Source: Papio anubis
Lineage: Eukaryota > Chordata > Mammalia > Primates > Cercopithecidae
Reading direction: 5' to 3'
Assembly (NCBI RefSeq): GCF_008728515.1
Contig: NC_044984.1
Span: forward strand, 97,077,181 to 97,141,180
DNA length: 64,000 nucleotides
Numbering within the stretch: position 1 is the stretch's first letter; the number at the start of each line of letters is the position of its first letter. The translations under genes were made by a program, and so were the position numbers. The notes beneath the pieces are model-generated. The model saw only the letters and a list, made by a program, of their open reading frames with translations. It ran no database searches and was not told the origin of the DNA. This document shows, piece by piece, positions 1-10,535 of this stretch.

Positions 1-529
1 GAACTTTTTTTCTTTCTGAGCAACCAGTGAGGCAGGAGACAAACCAGAAATGTGTGGCTGCCAGAAACCAAGTAAAGGAAATGAGTTTTCTAAAGGAAGG
101 TGAAATTACCTGCATGAAGTGCTGCTTCCAACGTCAGTCAGGATGAAGACAGAATTGTCTACAGAGCTGGCAAATGGAAAATACCAGTGACCTTGAAAAT
201 AAACTTTTTGGTTCAGTGGCAGAAATAAAACCCTGGTGAAAGGTAAAGAGGTGGGAATGATAAATATGGATATCTCTTTTACAGAGTTTAACTAGATAGG
301 ATGAAATGGAGGGATTTTGTTTGTGTTTTTGCTATATTTTTAAATGTCTGGAGATAATACAGCATGTTTTATGTTAGTTATGACTTAGCCATCAGGAGGA
401 TAAATGCTGATTCTGGGGAGAGATGATGTAGAGCAGCACCCTGAGAGGTGAGAGGGGTACAGACCAAGAGGGCGATACAAGAAGTTGCCTTGGAGAGGAC
501 AGTCCATTTACTGGAAGGAAGGAAGTGAA
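1..529. other. Unassigned old sequence, no gene seen
   Basis: This stretch is AT-rich and purine-biased, without a long open frame or CpG cluster. The style resembles heavily decayed LINE or LTR DNA, but I cannot match it to a family. Confidence 0.4.
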
Positions 530-735
530 GATTATTGAACACCTGCTTTCTCTACATGAATCAACTCATATAATCTTCACTCCAAGCTGTTGAGATAGAT
601 ATAAGTATTTTCTCCATTTTACAGCTGAGCGTATAGCCTTTCAGGCATTTCTCTAAGATCTGAGATGGGGCAGAGGCAGCATCTGAACCTAGGCAGTCTG
701 GCTCCAAAGCACATGCTCTTAACTACCACACTCTG
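530..735 (+). repeat. MIR SINE
   Basis: The core element text is visible in order: a 'ccattttacagctgag' block, then a 'ggcagaggcagcatctgaacc' type block, and the tail 'ggcagtctggctccaaagc' followed by 'gctcttaactaccac'. These are hallmarks of the tRNA-derived MIR family. Divergence is high, as expected for a mammalian-wide SINE. Confidence 0.85.
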
Positions 736-2189
736 CAGAGAAAATGATTGCAGATGTAGGGCACATATATATTTGACAATGGGAAAATCTGGTATCCTCC
801 TCTGATTGCATCAGTTTTCTCCATGCAACAGAAACCAACACCATTAGCCAGGAGTAGGGATTAGGGAGAGTGCTGGAGATAAAGAAGGGTGGAGAAGACA
901 TGGTGTGAAATAACTGTCTTGAGAAGGAGAGAGTGAATTGACTGGGGAAATGTAGGAGTATCGCCAGGCAACACTGAAGACCGATGTGAACTTGGTGGCC
1001 ATGAATTTGAAGGAAAACCAGTAAGCAGAGTTTTGTGTTTTTCTCCTTCCAGTTTTGGCTGCTCAGGTACAGGTCTCAGTTAGGGAGAGAACTGGTTTTA
1101 ATTCAGTTTGAGCTTTTCCCAGGTAGGTAAAATGGCAGAAAATAAGGGTGAGGTGATTGAGAATATATGCAAGGAAGTTTGGGAGATTGTAATCATGGAC
1201 TATGAGACCTGAATTGTCTGGTGAAAAAGATGACACAAAACAGTGTTAGAGAAAAAAAATTGCTTGAGTTGGAGAAATAAGAAAAAGTGAACGACTGTCT
1301 CCAGTGATTTTGAAGGCATCAAAAATGATGACAAGTGTAATGGCGCAGAGAAAGACTGTGAGCTAGACGCTAAAATATTCACAGAAGTTGTGGAGTAGTT
1401 GCAAAAAGGAGAGGCAGTGAGGGATGCAATTGTATGACAGATACTTAGGGGAATTTCTTTTCAAGCAAGGAAGGGATGTTGAAAAGGTAAAGATATCCAC
1501 ATTTCAGGAGAATCTGAGGCATAAAGGATGTAGAAAGAAAAAAAAATCTGGGGAGAAAGCTGTGTCTTCAGGAGAAAGTTACTTTTGAGCTAAAACGAGA
1601 AGGAAAGGAAAGGTTCTACGAAGGAACTGAGGATTTATATTTAGTCAATTATAGTCCATGAGTTTTTCAAGTTGAGAAGAGGTGGAAGATTGGATTAGAT
1701 TCAGGGCTTTATTGAGCCATGTCAGAACAAAATTCCGGCTGATGAGTCTTGGACTTGGGACTGCCGATGGTGTCTCAAGTAAACAGAAATGTGAGTCACA
1801 GTAGATTTGGTCCTGACAGTTCCATGGGAGAAGGTGTGTTATCAGTTTTATTCATGGCTTACTTCTTGGTATGTCTGATCTTTAAGGTAGATGAGCTTAC
1901 TTTGTGCTGGTAGTAAGGTAAGATTTTTCACATTCATTGATTTTCTTGTCTAATGCTAACACCAATTCATTAGCCCAGTTTTACAGAAAACAAAACTGAG
2001 ACTTACTATGTGGCAGAACTAGCACTGAAACTCATGCACATCTGATAGTAGAACTTGTTTCCCTAATCGTGGCATATATTGAGGTGGTTCTTGGTTTCTT
2101 GAGTGAAAAATGCTTATTATAAGCCATAGCTTCTCATTTCCCATATATTACTCAGTATATAATAACTTAATATAGGGTGGGTTATTTTG
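736..2189. other. Unassigned sequence left of the ERVL provirus
   Basis: No gene and no confidently named repeat. Around 1925-2060 a 'gcccagttttacagaaaac' block and a following 'ggcagaactagcactgaaac' block suggest a worn MIR fragment. The rest looks like decayed interspersed repeat or unique DNA. Short antisense open frames here have no recognisable content. Confidence 0.35.
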
Positions 2190-2194
2190 ATGTG
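2190..2194. repeat. ERVL target-site duplication, left copy
   Basis: The bases 'atgtg' directly precede the 5' LTR and recur at 10272-10276 directly after the 3' LTR. A 5-bp duplication is usual for ERVL/class III elements. Confidence 0.7.
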
Positions 2195-2743
2195 TATGAT
2201 GCTTAATTTTGTACCATCTTGATTGGGCCACAGGGTACCCAGATATTTAGCCAAACATTATTCACTGGATTTCTGTGAGGCTGTATTTAGATGAGATTAA
2301 CATTCAAACTGGTAGATTAAGTAAAGCAGATTGCCCTCACTAGGGTGGATGGCCCTCACCCAATCAGTTGAAAGCCCAGTAGAACAGAAAGTCTGCCTGT
2401 CTCTTAAGTGAGATAATTATTCCTGGCTGAATGCCTTTGAACTGGGACATTGAATTTTTTTCTTGCCTTTATATTCAAACTGAAGCTTTGGCTCTTCCTG
2501 GGTCTGGAGGCTGCCAGCCTTCAGACAAGAACTATACAATATGCATTTTTGGTTCTCTGGCCTTTGGACTCTGACTAAAACTAAATCATCTGCTCTTGCA
2601 GGTCTCCAGCTTCTTGGCTCACCCCGCAGATCTGGGGACTTGCTTGCCTCCACAATCGCATGAGCCAATTATAATAAATCTCTTTCTCTCTATGTATATA
2701 CATTCTGTTGATTCCATTTGTCTGGAGAGCCCTGACTGATATA
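2195..2743 (+). mobile_element. 5' LTR of the ERVL provirus (MLT2-type)
   Basis: It opens with a variant of the MLT2 start 'gatggttaattttatg' and ends 'cctgactgatata', a variant of 'cctgactaataca'. A polyadenylation signal context 'ttataataaatctctttc' lies near 2670, close to the U3/R/U5 end. It aligns along its length with the LTR at 9739-10271 but with many substitutions and small indels. Confidence 0.8.
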
Positions 2744-2763
2744 GATTTTGGAACTGAGAGTGG
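2744..2763 (+). promoter_or_regulatory. Primer-binding-site position of the ERVL
   Basis: The segment right after the 5' LTR ('ttggaactgagagtgg') lies where the tRNA primer anneals. The family name comes from a tRNA-Leu primer; this copy is degenerate, so the match is positional rather than exact. Confidence 0.4.
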
Positions 2764-4690
2764 TTTTACAGGAACAGAATTTTAAGAATAGGTTTTTCTG
2801 AATTGGTTTTATAGCTGCTGTAATTGGCTCTCCAATCTGATTAGATTTAAAATGTTGATGACTTTATTTCCGGTAGTAAAGAGAATACTGATAATCATGG
2901 TGTGCTCTGGTAGTAGATATACAGAAAATATGACCACTGGATACTCCTAATTGACCACTTTTGAGAAGCAAGGATTTGAGTAATTACATCCATAATACTT
3001 TTGAACATTTTAGTCAAACGAATGAGTAAAATGAAGTGAACTGGTTGCTGCTAATGTTGCTGGACAAAGTGGGGAGAGAAAAGGATGAGCTCAGGATTCA
3101 AATTCCCAGCCAAAAGGCTGCATAAATGTCCTGAAAGTTTCTGTCTTCCTTGAAGGAAACCTTCATCTCCTGCAACTGCAGAGCCAGGTTTGCTGAGTGA
3201 TAAAATAAATCCAGAGTCTCATCCTGCAAGTGGCTGGATTACAATGCAAGTTGAACTCCTGACCTCAAAGGATGTCTACTGTTAAAGTGAGGTCATTGGT
3301 TGAAAAGAAATAGGGTCCTGAAAGTTGGAATATATGGGATGACCTTGATGAAACTGGGGACATTAAAGTCTTAAATCCTAAGCCTTCTTTGTCTCTCCAC
3401 CCCTAGTGGAAGTGGTCTACCCTCCTCTCCCCTGTCTTAGGGAATTAACCGTTTATTGCTTGAGGAAACTGAATGTCCTACCCTGAGACAATTGCCTTGC
3501 AAGACAATGATTATTCTCCTCAGAACCCACTCCCACAATACCTCATTGCTTTTAGACAAATAACTAGACTCAATTTCTAGCAGGCCCCTAAAGGTGAGGT
3601 ATAGAGCATGACACATGAAGAGGAGTAACACATTCCAAAATAACTATTTGAGTTTTTAAAATTAATACAAACAAATATCTGAGAATATGTAGGGTTATAG
3701 ATATTAAAAGTGTGGGATAGTGGTGGTGGAAAAATTAAGTTGAATCATACTGATTGATGTGGGCTCACTAAGCAGAAATTTAGCATTTACTGTTGCAGCT
3801 CAGGGAGTTAGAAAGAGCTCTAACAGTTTGATGAGTAATCTCAAACATAGACCAAAAGGTGACCCATGTTGAGCAAGTTAGAAATGCCAGGCTTGCTTTG
3901 GCCTAATGTAGAGGAAGGGATTCCGGGGCTAAGGGACATTGGGAGACTTACTCACCCACCCTGAAAGGGTCCAGAGAACACACCTTTCATCATGTCTAAG
4001 AAATAAAATTGTCAGAGGAGTCCCACATCCAAGAGCTGTGTGATTGCCCTTTTCTGCAATCACAGAGACCTTACAGTGGGAATGGCAATCCCTGAATTGG
4101 TAAACCTAAATGCAAGGAAAGTAATTGGATCCTAGAGTGGCAGGGACCAAGTGGCAGCACTGAAGCACCAAAGGCAAGGTGGACGTGGTTACTGTAATGG
4201 ACAGATGAGTGAAAGCAGCAATCTGAATAGTCTGACTCATGCAGTCCTGTGGCATTGGCTGGTTGATCATGGTGTCCTTGGGAGTGAAATGGATAAAAAA
4301 CTTACTAAGTTTTCACTTGATTTGATAAGAATCAAAAACATTCTAGGTCAAGTGAATCAATGTCTAACCTGAATAATAAAAACAAAGAATCACAACCCCA
4401 CAACCAATTTGATACCTTGATCCAGTTTACAGACCCAGTATCACTACAGTATAGAGGAGGCCAGGTTTCTTGAGGAAGAACCCTGGTACACTGCTAAGTT
4501 TATAATATTAATATGTTCTTCCACTCTTCTCCAAAGGTACCTATAGCTTTTTACTAGGGTAACTGCACTGGGGAAAAGAAAACAATCAGATCTTTCAGGA
4601 ATTTGGAGACACTGGCTCTGAACTGAAGTGAATTCCAGAAGACCAAAAAGGTCACTATGGTACACCAGTTGAGTAGGGGCTTACAGATCA
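2764..4690 (+). pseudogene. ERVL gag/protease-region remnant
   Basis: This is the leader and gag part of the provirus, lying between the 5' LTR and the RT remnant. The region around 3840-4370 closely resembles ERVL gag-region DNA as I know it. The only sizeable open piece is about 73 codons at 4151-4372 (+). All frames are interrupted. I place the boundary with protease by position only, and no product can be made. Confidence 0.6.
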
Positions 4691-5745
4691 GGTGCTTTCA
4701 TGGAGTTTTAGCTTAGGTCTGTCTCACAATGGGCCCAATGGATCTGAAACAATCCTGTAGTTATTTCCCCAGTTCTGAAATGCATAATTGGAATAGACAT
4801 ACTAAGCAGTTGGCAGAATCTGTACATTGGTTCCCTGACCTGTGGAGTGAGGAATATTATGGTGGGAAACACCAAGTGGAAGGCATTGAAACTGCCTTTA
4901 CCTAGGAAAATTGTAATTCACAGGTAACACCACATTGCTGGAGAGATTGCAGAGATTAGTGCCACCATAAAAGAACTTGAAAGATGCAGGAATCGTGATT
5001 CCCAATATATCCCCATTTAACTCACTTATTTGGTCTGTGCAGGCAGATGAATCTTGGGAGAGTGACAAATATGTTTAACCAGGTGGTGACTCTGATTGCA
5101 GCTGTTATACCAGATGTGGTTTTATTGCTTTATCAAATTAATACATACTTTGGTACCTGGTATGCAAATATTGATTTGGCAAATGCCTGTTTCTCCATAT
5201 ATGTCAATTAAGGACCACAAGAAGCAGTTTGCCTTTAGCTGGCACAGCCAGTGATATACCTTCATTGTCCTATCTCTGGGGTATCTCTCCCCACTTATAT
5301 CATAATAACAACTTATTATGTTATTATTATATATTATACAAATATCAACTCTCTGGCTTATATCATAATTTAGTTCACAGGGATATTGATCACCTTGCCA
5401 TTCTTTGGGCCATTACATGCTGGACCTTCCACAAGACATTACACTGGTCAATGGCATGCTGATTAGACCTAGTGAGCAAGAACTAGCAACTACTCTAGAC
5501 TTATTATTAATACATTTGCATGTCAGAGGATGGAAAATAAATCAGATGAAAATTTAGGGGTCTTCTACCTCAGTGAAATTTCTAAGGGTCCAGTGGTGTG
5601 GGGGCATGATGAGATATCCCTTCTAATGTAAATGATAAGTTGTTACATCTGGCTTCTCCTACAACCAAAAAAGAGGCACGATGCCTATGGAGCATCTTTG
5701 AAGTTTAGAGGCAAATAATCCTCATCTGAGTGAGTTACTTCAACC
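4691..5745 (+). pseudogene. ERVL pol remnant: reverse transcriptase part
   Basis: Translated pieces show reverse-transcriptase character. One fragment begins around 4990. A second, around 5140-5200, reads as 'TYFGTWYANIDLANACFSI', with the catalytic-aspartate context. A third frame contains 'NLVHRDIDHLAI' near 5365-5400. Stops and frame changes separate these pieces. The segment ends where a MaLR LTR has inserted. It is noncoding now. Confidence 0.7.
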
Positions 5746-6100
5746 TGATATGGTTTGACTCTGTGTCCTCACCCAAATCTCACCTTGAATTGTAATAATC
5801 CCCACATGTCAAGCGTCAGGTCAAGTGGAGGTAATTGAATCATGGGGGTGGTTTCCCCCATGCTGTTCTCATGATAGTGAGTTCTCACGACATATGGTGA
5901 TTTTATAAGGGGCTTCCCCCTTTGCTCAGCACTCATTCTCTCTCTCTTGCTGTCCTGTGAAGAGGTGCCTTCTGCCATTATTGTAAGTTTCCTGAGGCCT
6001 CCCCAGCAATGGAGAACTGTGAGTCAATTAAACCTCTTTCCTTTTAAAATTTCCCAGTCTCAGGCAGTTCTTTATAGCAGCATGAGAATTGACTAATACA
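5746..6100 (+). mobile_element. MaLR solo LTR (MST-type) inserted in ERVL pol
   Basis: It starts 'tgatatggtttgactctgtg' and ends 'gactaataca', the standard MST/THE1 LTR ends. The familiar 'gtaattgaatcatgggggtgg' and 'gtgagtcaattaaacctc' blocks are inside, the latter carrying the poly(A) region. The 5-bp flanks no longer match well ('caacc' against 'agtcc'). Confidence 0.85.
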
Positions 6101-6509
6101 AGTCCATTTACCAAGTGACCCAAAAATATGCTAGTCTTGAGTGGGACACTGAAGAGAAGAAGGTTCTGCAACAGGTCAAGGCTGCTGTGTGAGCTACTCT
6201 GCTACTCAGACCATATGATCTAGCAGATCCAATGGTCTGTGAAGTGTCTGTGGCAGATAGTGATGCTGTTTGGAGCCTCTGCCAAGCCCCTATAAGTGAA
6301 TTTCAGCATGGTTCCTTAAGATTTTGGAACAAAACCTCTCCATCCTCTGCAGATAACTACCCTCTTTTTGAGAAACAGCTCTTGGCCTCCTACTGCACTC
6401 TAGGAGATGCTGAATGCTTAACCATGGATCACCAAGTACAAGGCAACCTGAGCTGCCCTTCATAAACTGGGTGTTATCTAACCCACCAAGCCATAAAATT
6501 GGGTGTGCA
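6101..6509 (+). pseudogene. ERVL pol remnant: RT connection and RNase H part
   Basis: ERVL pol resumes directly after the MaLR LTR. A 77-codon open piece at 6232-6465 reads as part of the connection/RNase H domain ('SSADNYPLFEKQLLA' is visible). ERVL-type sequence continues to about 6509, where MaLR internal sequence in the opposite orientation begins. It is broken by stops on both sides. Confidence 0.7.
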
Positions 6510-7874
6510 ATGGGGGTACAGGCATTGGGTAAATACAGTTGTTCTAAATGGGAGAAATTGGCCAAAGTAAAGGGGCTATAGGCCCCATGCAAGTCTGAAA
6601 TCCAGCTGGGTAGCCAAATCTCAAAGTTCTAAGATTATCTCCTTTGACTCCATGTCTCACATCCAGGACACACTGATGCAAGAGGTGAGTTCCCATGGTC
6701 TTGGGCAGCTCCGCCCCTGTGACTTTGCAGGGTACAGGCTCCCTCTTGGCTGCTTTCTTGGGCTGGCGATGAGTGTGGCTTTTCCAGGTACATGGTACAA
6801 GCTGTTGGTGGATCTACCATTCTGGGGTCTGGAGGATGGTGGTCCTCTTCTCACAGCTCCCCTAGTTGGTACCCCAGTAGGGACTCTGTGTGTGGGCTCC
6901 AACCCCACATTTCCCTTCTGAACTGCCCTAGCAGAGGTTCTCCATGAGGGCCCCACCCTTGAAACACACTTCTGCCTGGACATTCAGGCATTTCCATACA
7001 TCCTGTGAAATCTAGGTGGAGGCTCCCAAACCTCAATTCTTGACTTCTGTGCACCCTCAGGCTCAACACCACATGGAAATTGCAAAGGCTTGACCCAAGC
7101 TCTATGCTGGACCCTTTCAGCCACCACTGGAACCCTTGGTACACAGGGCAGCAAGTCCCTAGGCTGTACACAGCATGAGGACTCTGGGCCTGGCCCACAA
7201 AACCATTTTCTCCTAGGCCTCCGGGCCTGTGATGAGATGGGCTGCCATGAAGACCTCTGACATGCCTTTGAGACATTTTCTCCATTGTCTTGGTGATTAA
7301 CATTAGGCCCCTTGTTACTTATGCAAATTTCTGCAGCCAGCTTGAAATTCTGCAGCTTGAAATTCCCCTCAGAAAATGGGTTTTTCTTTTCTGTCACATT
7401 GTCAGGCTGCAAATTTTCCAAACTTTTATGCTCTGCCTCCCTTATATAACTGAATGCCTTTAACAGCATCTAAGTCACATCTTTAATGATTTGCTACTTA
7501 GAAATTTCTTCCACCAGATACCCTAAATTATGTCTCTCAAGTTCAAAGTTCTACAACTCTCTAGGACACGGGCAAAATGTTGCCAGTCTCTTTGCTAAAA
7601 CACAACAAGAGTCACCTTTGCTCCAGTTCCCAACAAGTTCCTCATCTCCATCTGAGACCACCTCAGCCTGCATCATATTGTTTATACCACTATCAGCATT
7701 TTTGTCAAAGCCATTCAACAAGTCTCTAGGAAGTTCCAAACTTTCCCACATTTTCCTGTCTTCTTCTGAGCCCTCCAAAGTGTTCCAACCTCTGCCTGTT
7801 ACCCAGTTTCAAAGTTGCTTCCACATTTTTGGGTATCTTTTCAGCAGTGTCCCACTCTACTGGTACCAATTTAC
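6510..7874 (-). mobile_element. MaLR (THE1/MST) internal region, antisense, 3' truncated
   Basis: On the minus strand this follows directly from the LTR at 7875-8218 and matches the THE1/MST internal sequence for about 1.36 kb. It stops near 6510 without a second LTR, so the distal part and 3' LTR are missing. It contains the longest non-simple-repeat open frame of the window (161 codons, 6984-7469, minus) and a 75-codon frame (7551-7778, minus). MaLR internal regions have only decayed gag-like coding. I infer no function. Confidence 0.8.
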
Positions 7875-8218
7875 TGTATTAGTCCATTTTCACACTGCTG
7901 ATAAAGACATACCCAAGACTGGGCAATTTACAAAAGAAAGAGGTTTATTGGACTTACAGATCCACATGGCTGGAGAGTCCTCACAGTCCTGGTGGAAGGT
8001 GAAAGGCACGTCTCACATGGTGACAGAAAAGAGAAGAGAGCTTGTGCAGGGCAACTCCCCTTTTTAAAACCATCAGATCTTGTGAGACTTATTCACTATC
8101 ATGAAAGCAGCATGGGACAGACCTGCCCCTAGGATTCAGTTACCTCCCACTGGGTCCATCCCACAACACATGGGAATTTAAGATGCAATTTGGGTGGGGG
8201 CACAGCTAAACCATATCA
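7875..8218 (-). mobile_element. MaLR LTR (THE1/MST-type), 5' LTR of the antisense element
   Basis: On the plus strand it begins 'tgtattagtccattttcaca' and ends 'aaaccatatca', the reverse complement of the MST/THE1 LTR ends. Internal blocks such as 'cccaagactgggcaattta' and 'ttcactatcatgaaagcagc' agree. It abuts the internal region on its left and ERVL pol on its right. Confidence 0.9.
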
Positions 8219-9110
8219 GTTGGCCAGCACAGAGACCAACAATAAGTCTTCAATATGGTACCATTCCTAAGGGGTGATCGGCCAGCTATCTGTTAGCAAG
8301 TTGATTATTTTAGACCACTCTCATCATGAAAGGGGCAGAGTTTTGTTCATACTGGAATAGACACTTATTTTGGATACATATTTTTGCCTTCCCTACATGT
8401 GATGCCTCTGCCAATACTACCATCTGTGGAATTACAGAGTGCCTTATCCACAGTTACGGTATTTCACACAGCATTGCTTCCGATCAAGGAACTCAATTCA
8501 GAGCAAAAACAAATTAAACAAAAAAATGTGTGGCATTAAACACATATGCATGGAATTCCCTGATCTTACCATGTTCCCCACCATTCTGAAGCAGTCGTCT
8601 TGTTAGAATGATATAGTGACCTTTTGAAGACTCAGTTACAGTGCCAGTTAGGTGGCAGTATTTTGCAGGGCCGGGGCAAGTTTTCTAGATGGTTATGTGT
8701 GCTCTGAATCAGTGTGCAATATGTGATGTTTCTCCTGTAGCCAGGATTCTTGAGGCCAGGAATCAAGGGGGAAATGGAAGTAGCATAACTCACTATTACC
8801 CCTATTGACATATTCACAAAATTTTTCTTCCTGTTCCCACAACCTTATGCTTTGCTGGCCTAGCAGACAGCTCCAAAGGGAGGAAGGCTCCCACCAAGAG
8901 ATATAGCAATAATTTTGCTGAACTGTCATCCAGCCACTTTGGATTCCTCATGCCTCTGAATCAACAGGCAAAGAAGAGAGTTACTGTGTTGACTGGGACT
9001 ATTGATCCTGACTACCAAGAGGAAATTGGATAACTACTTGTCAATGGAAGCAAGATAGAGCATGTCTGAAATACAAAAGATCTCTTAGCTTGTCTCTCAG
9101 TACTACCATG
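8219..9110 (+). pseudogene. ERVL pol remnant: integrase followed by dUTPase-like segment
   Basis: ERVL pol continues after the MaLR insertion. The 63-codon frame at 8326-8517 contains 'SDQGTQF', which fits the second catalytic-aspartate context of a retroviral integrase core. Further on, 8992-9048 reads 'TGTIDPDYQEEIG' followed by a stop, a motif typical of dUTPase. ERVL elements are known to carry a dUTPase domain downstream of integrase. Stops and shifts interrupt every frame, so this is noncoding. Confidence 0.7.
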
Positions 9111-9738
9111 GCCTATGACTAAAGTTACCAGAAAATACAGCAAGCCAGTCCAAGCAGGATTACTAATGACCCAGACCCCTCAGTAATGAAGATTTGGATC
9201 AGCCCACTAGGTAAAAAAAAAAAACCACCAGCAGCCAAGATGCCTACTTAAAGTAAAGGGAACATAGGAATGGGTAGGTATAAATACTACCCATCCCTTC
9301 CAAGAAGGCAGTTACAAATATGAGTTGTAACCACATGACCAGTTACAGAAATGAGAACTGTAATTGTCATGAGTATTTCCTCCCTATTTTGCTATGAATA
9401 TGTGTGTGGGTATCACAAACATCTGCAAATATCTTTGTTTTCTTCCCTCTTTATCCTTTTATAATATAATACAGGATGTACTGACTTCATATCATAGTAC
9501 TGAAATATTTTTAACTTTACATCATGGTACTTAAGTTATGGAATATCAAGAAGAAGGGTAAACATTATTCAAAGACTTTACTTCCTCAACTGGGGAAGGA
9601 GTTAATGCATTTTTAGTTGCATGTGGGATAGTTGTATCAAGTTTGGCAGAATTATAGCCATGTTATTTTATATTTATTGGAAGGTTAAATTTGAGTTAAG
9701 GAGTTGTATATGGGTGCCACATTGACGTGGAGTGAGCT
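9111..9738 (+). mobile_element. ERVL 3' untranslated tail
   Basis: AT-rich sequence joins the pol/dUTPase remnant to the 3' LTR. It has an A12 run near 9212 and no env-like open frame, consistent with the env-less ERVL class. The start of the 3' LTR defines its right boundary. Confidence 0.55.
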
Positions 9739-10271
9739 TGTAATGGTCAATTTTATGTATCAACTTGACTGGGCCATGGGGAACCCAGGTATTTGGTCAA
9801 GCATTATTCTGAGTGTTTCTGTGAGGCTGTTTTTGGACAGGATTAAATTTAAATCAGTAGACTGAGTAAAGCAGATTGCCCTTTCTAATGTGGGTGGGCC
9901 CCATCCAATCAGTTTGAATGCCTAAATAGAACAAAAAGACTGACCCTTCCCTAAATAAGAGAAAATTCTTGGCTGACTGATTTTGACTGGGACATTGGTG
10001 TTTTCCCCCCTGCCTTTGGTCTTGAACTGAAACGTTGGCTGTTCCTGGATCTCTAGCCTGCCAGAATTTGGACAGGAACTATACCATTGGCTCTTGTGGT
10101 TCTCAGGCCTTTGGACCCAGATTGGAACTAAACCATCAACACATGAATCAATTCCTTATTATAAGACTTTCTCTTTCTTTTATTACATACATACCAAGTA
10201 TGTATAATATAGTATATTTTATGCATATGCACTCCATTAGTCTGGTTCTCTGAAAAACCCTGACTAATACA
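9739..10271 (+). mobile_element. 3' LTR of the ERVL provirus (MLT2-type)
   Basis: It begins 'tgtaatggtcaattttatg' and ends 'ccctgactaataca'. It carries the typical 'ggtagactgagtaaagcag'-like and 'ccatccaatcagtttga' blocks. It is followed immediately by 'atgtg' (10272-10276), the second copy of the target duplication. Confidence 0.85.
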
Positions 10272-10309
10272 ATGTGTTTCCAGATTTTACAGATTTATGT
10301 TTAGAATAA

Positions 10310-10535
10310 TGATGATAATGGTAATGATTAGAAGAATAATAGGTAATACTAACTGAGCACTTATGTGTTAGGGACACACTAAGTGGTTTATAAAGATTAA
10401 TTTAATACAACAATATTATGAGGAAACTGAGGCATAGAGATGTTAAGTGACTCGCTCAAGGTTTTATATCTGAAAAAAGGCAGAGCCAGGATTTGAACCC
10501 AGGCATTTTGACTATAGAGTTCTTGGCCTCCAGAA
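10310..10535 (+). repeat. MIR SINE
   Basis: The order 'actgagcacttatgtgt', 'gaggaaactgaggcatagag', 'gttaagtgactcgctcaagg', 'ggcagagccaggatttgaac' and 'ccaggcattttgac' is diagnostic of a long MIR copy. Confidence 0.9.

Larger units (their letters stand above)
2195..10271 (+). mobile_element. ERVL-class endogenous retrovirus, near-complete, dead, with nested MaLR insertions
   Basis: Two MLT2-type LTRs in the same orientation (2195-2743 and 9739-10271) bracket an internal region with gag-, reverse transcriptase-, RNase H-, integrase- and dUTPase-like remnants in the ERVL order and no env. The 5-bp sequence 'atgtg' sits immediately outside both LTRs (2190-2194 and 10272-10276), so this is one original integration. 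Two later MaLR insertions (5746-6100 and 6510-8218) interrupt pol. Removing them leaves about 4.9 kb of internal sequence. All frames are broken by stops and shifts. The two LTRs differ at many positions, indicating great age. No coding capacity remains. Confidence 0.85.

Noticed and set aside
2417..2668. 83-codon antisense frame in the LTR
   Set aside because: It is antisense to the ERVL 5' LTR; chance frame.
6657..7303. Three overlapping antisense frames of 108-161 codons as a possible single gene
   Set aside because: They lie in different frames of the MaLR internal region, with stops between; I did not join them.
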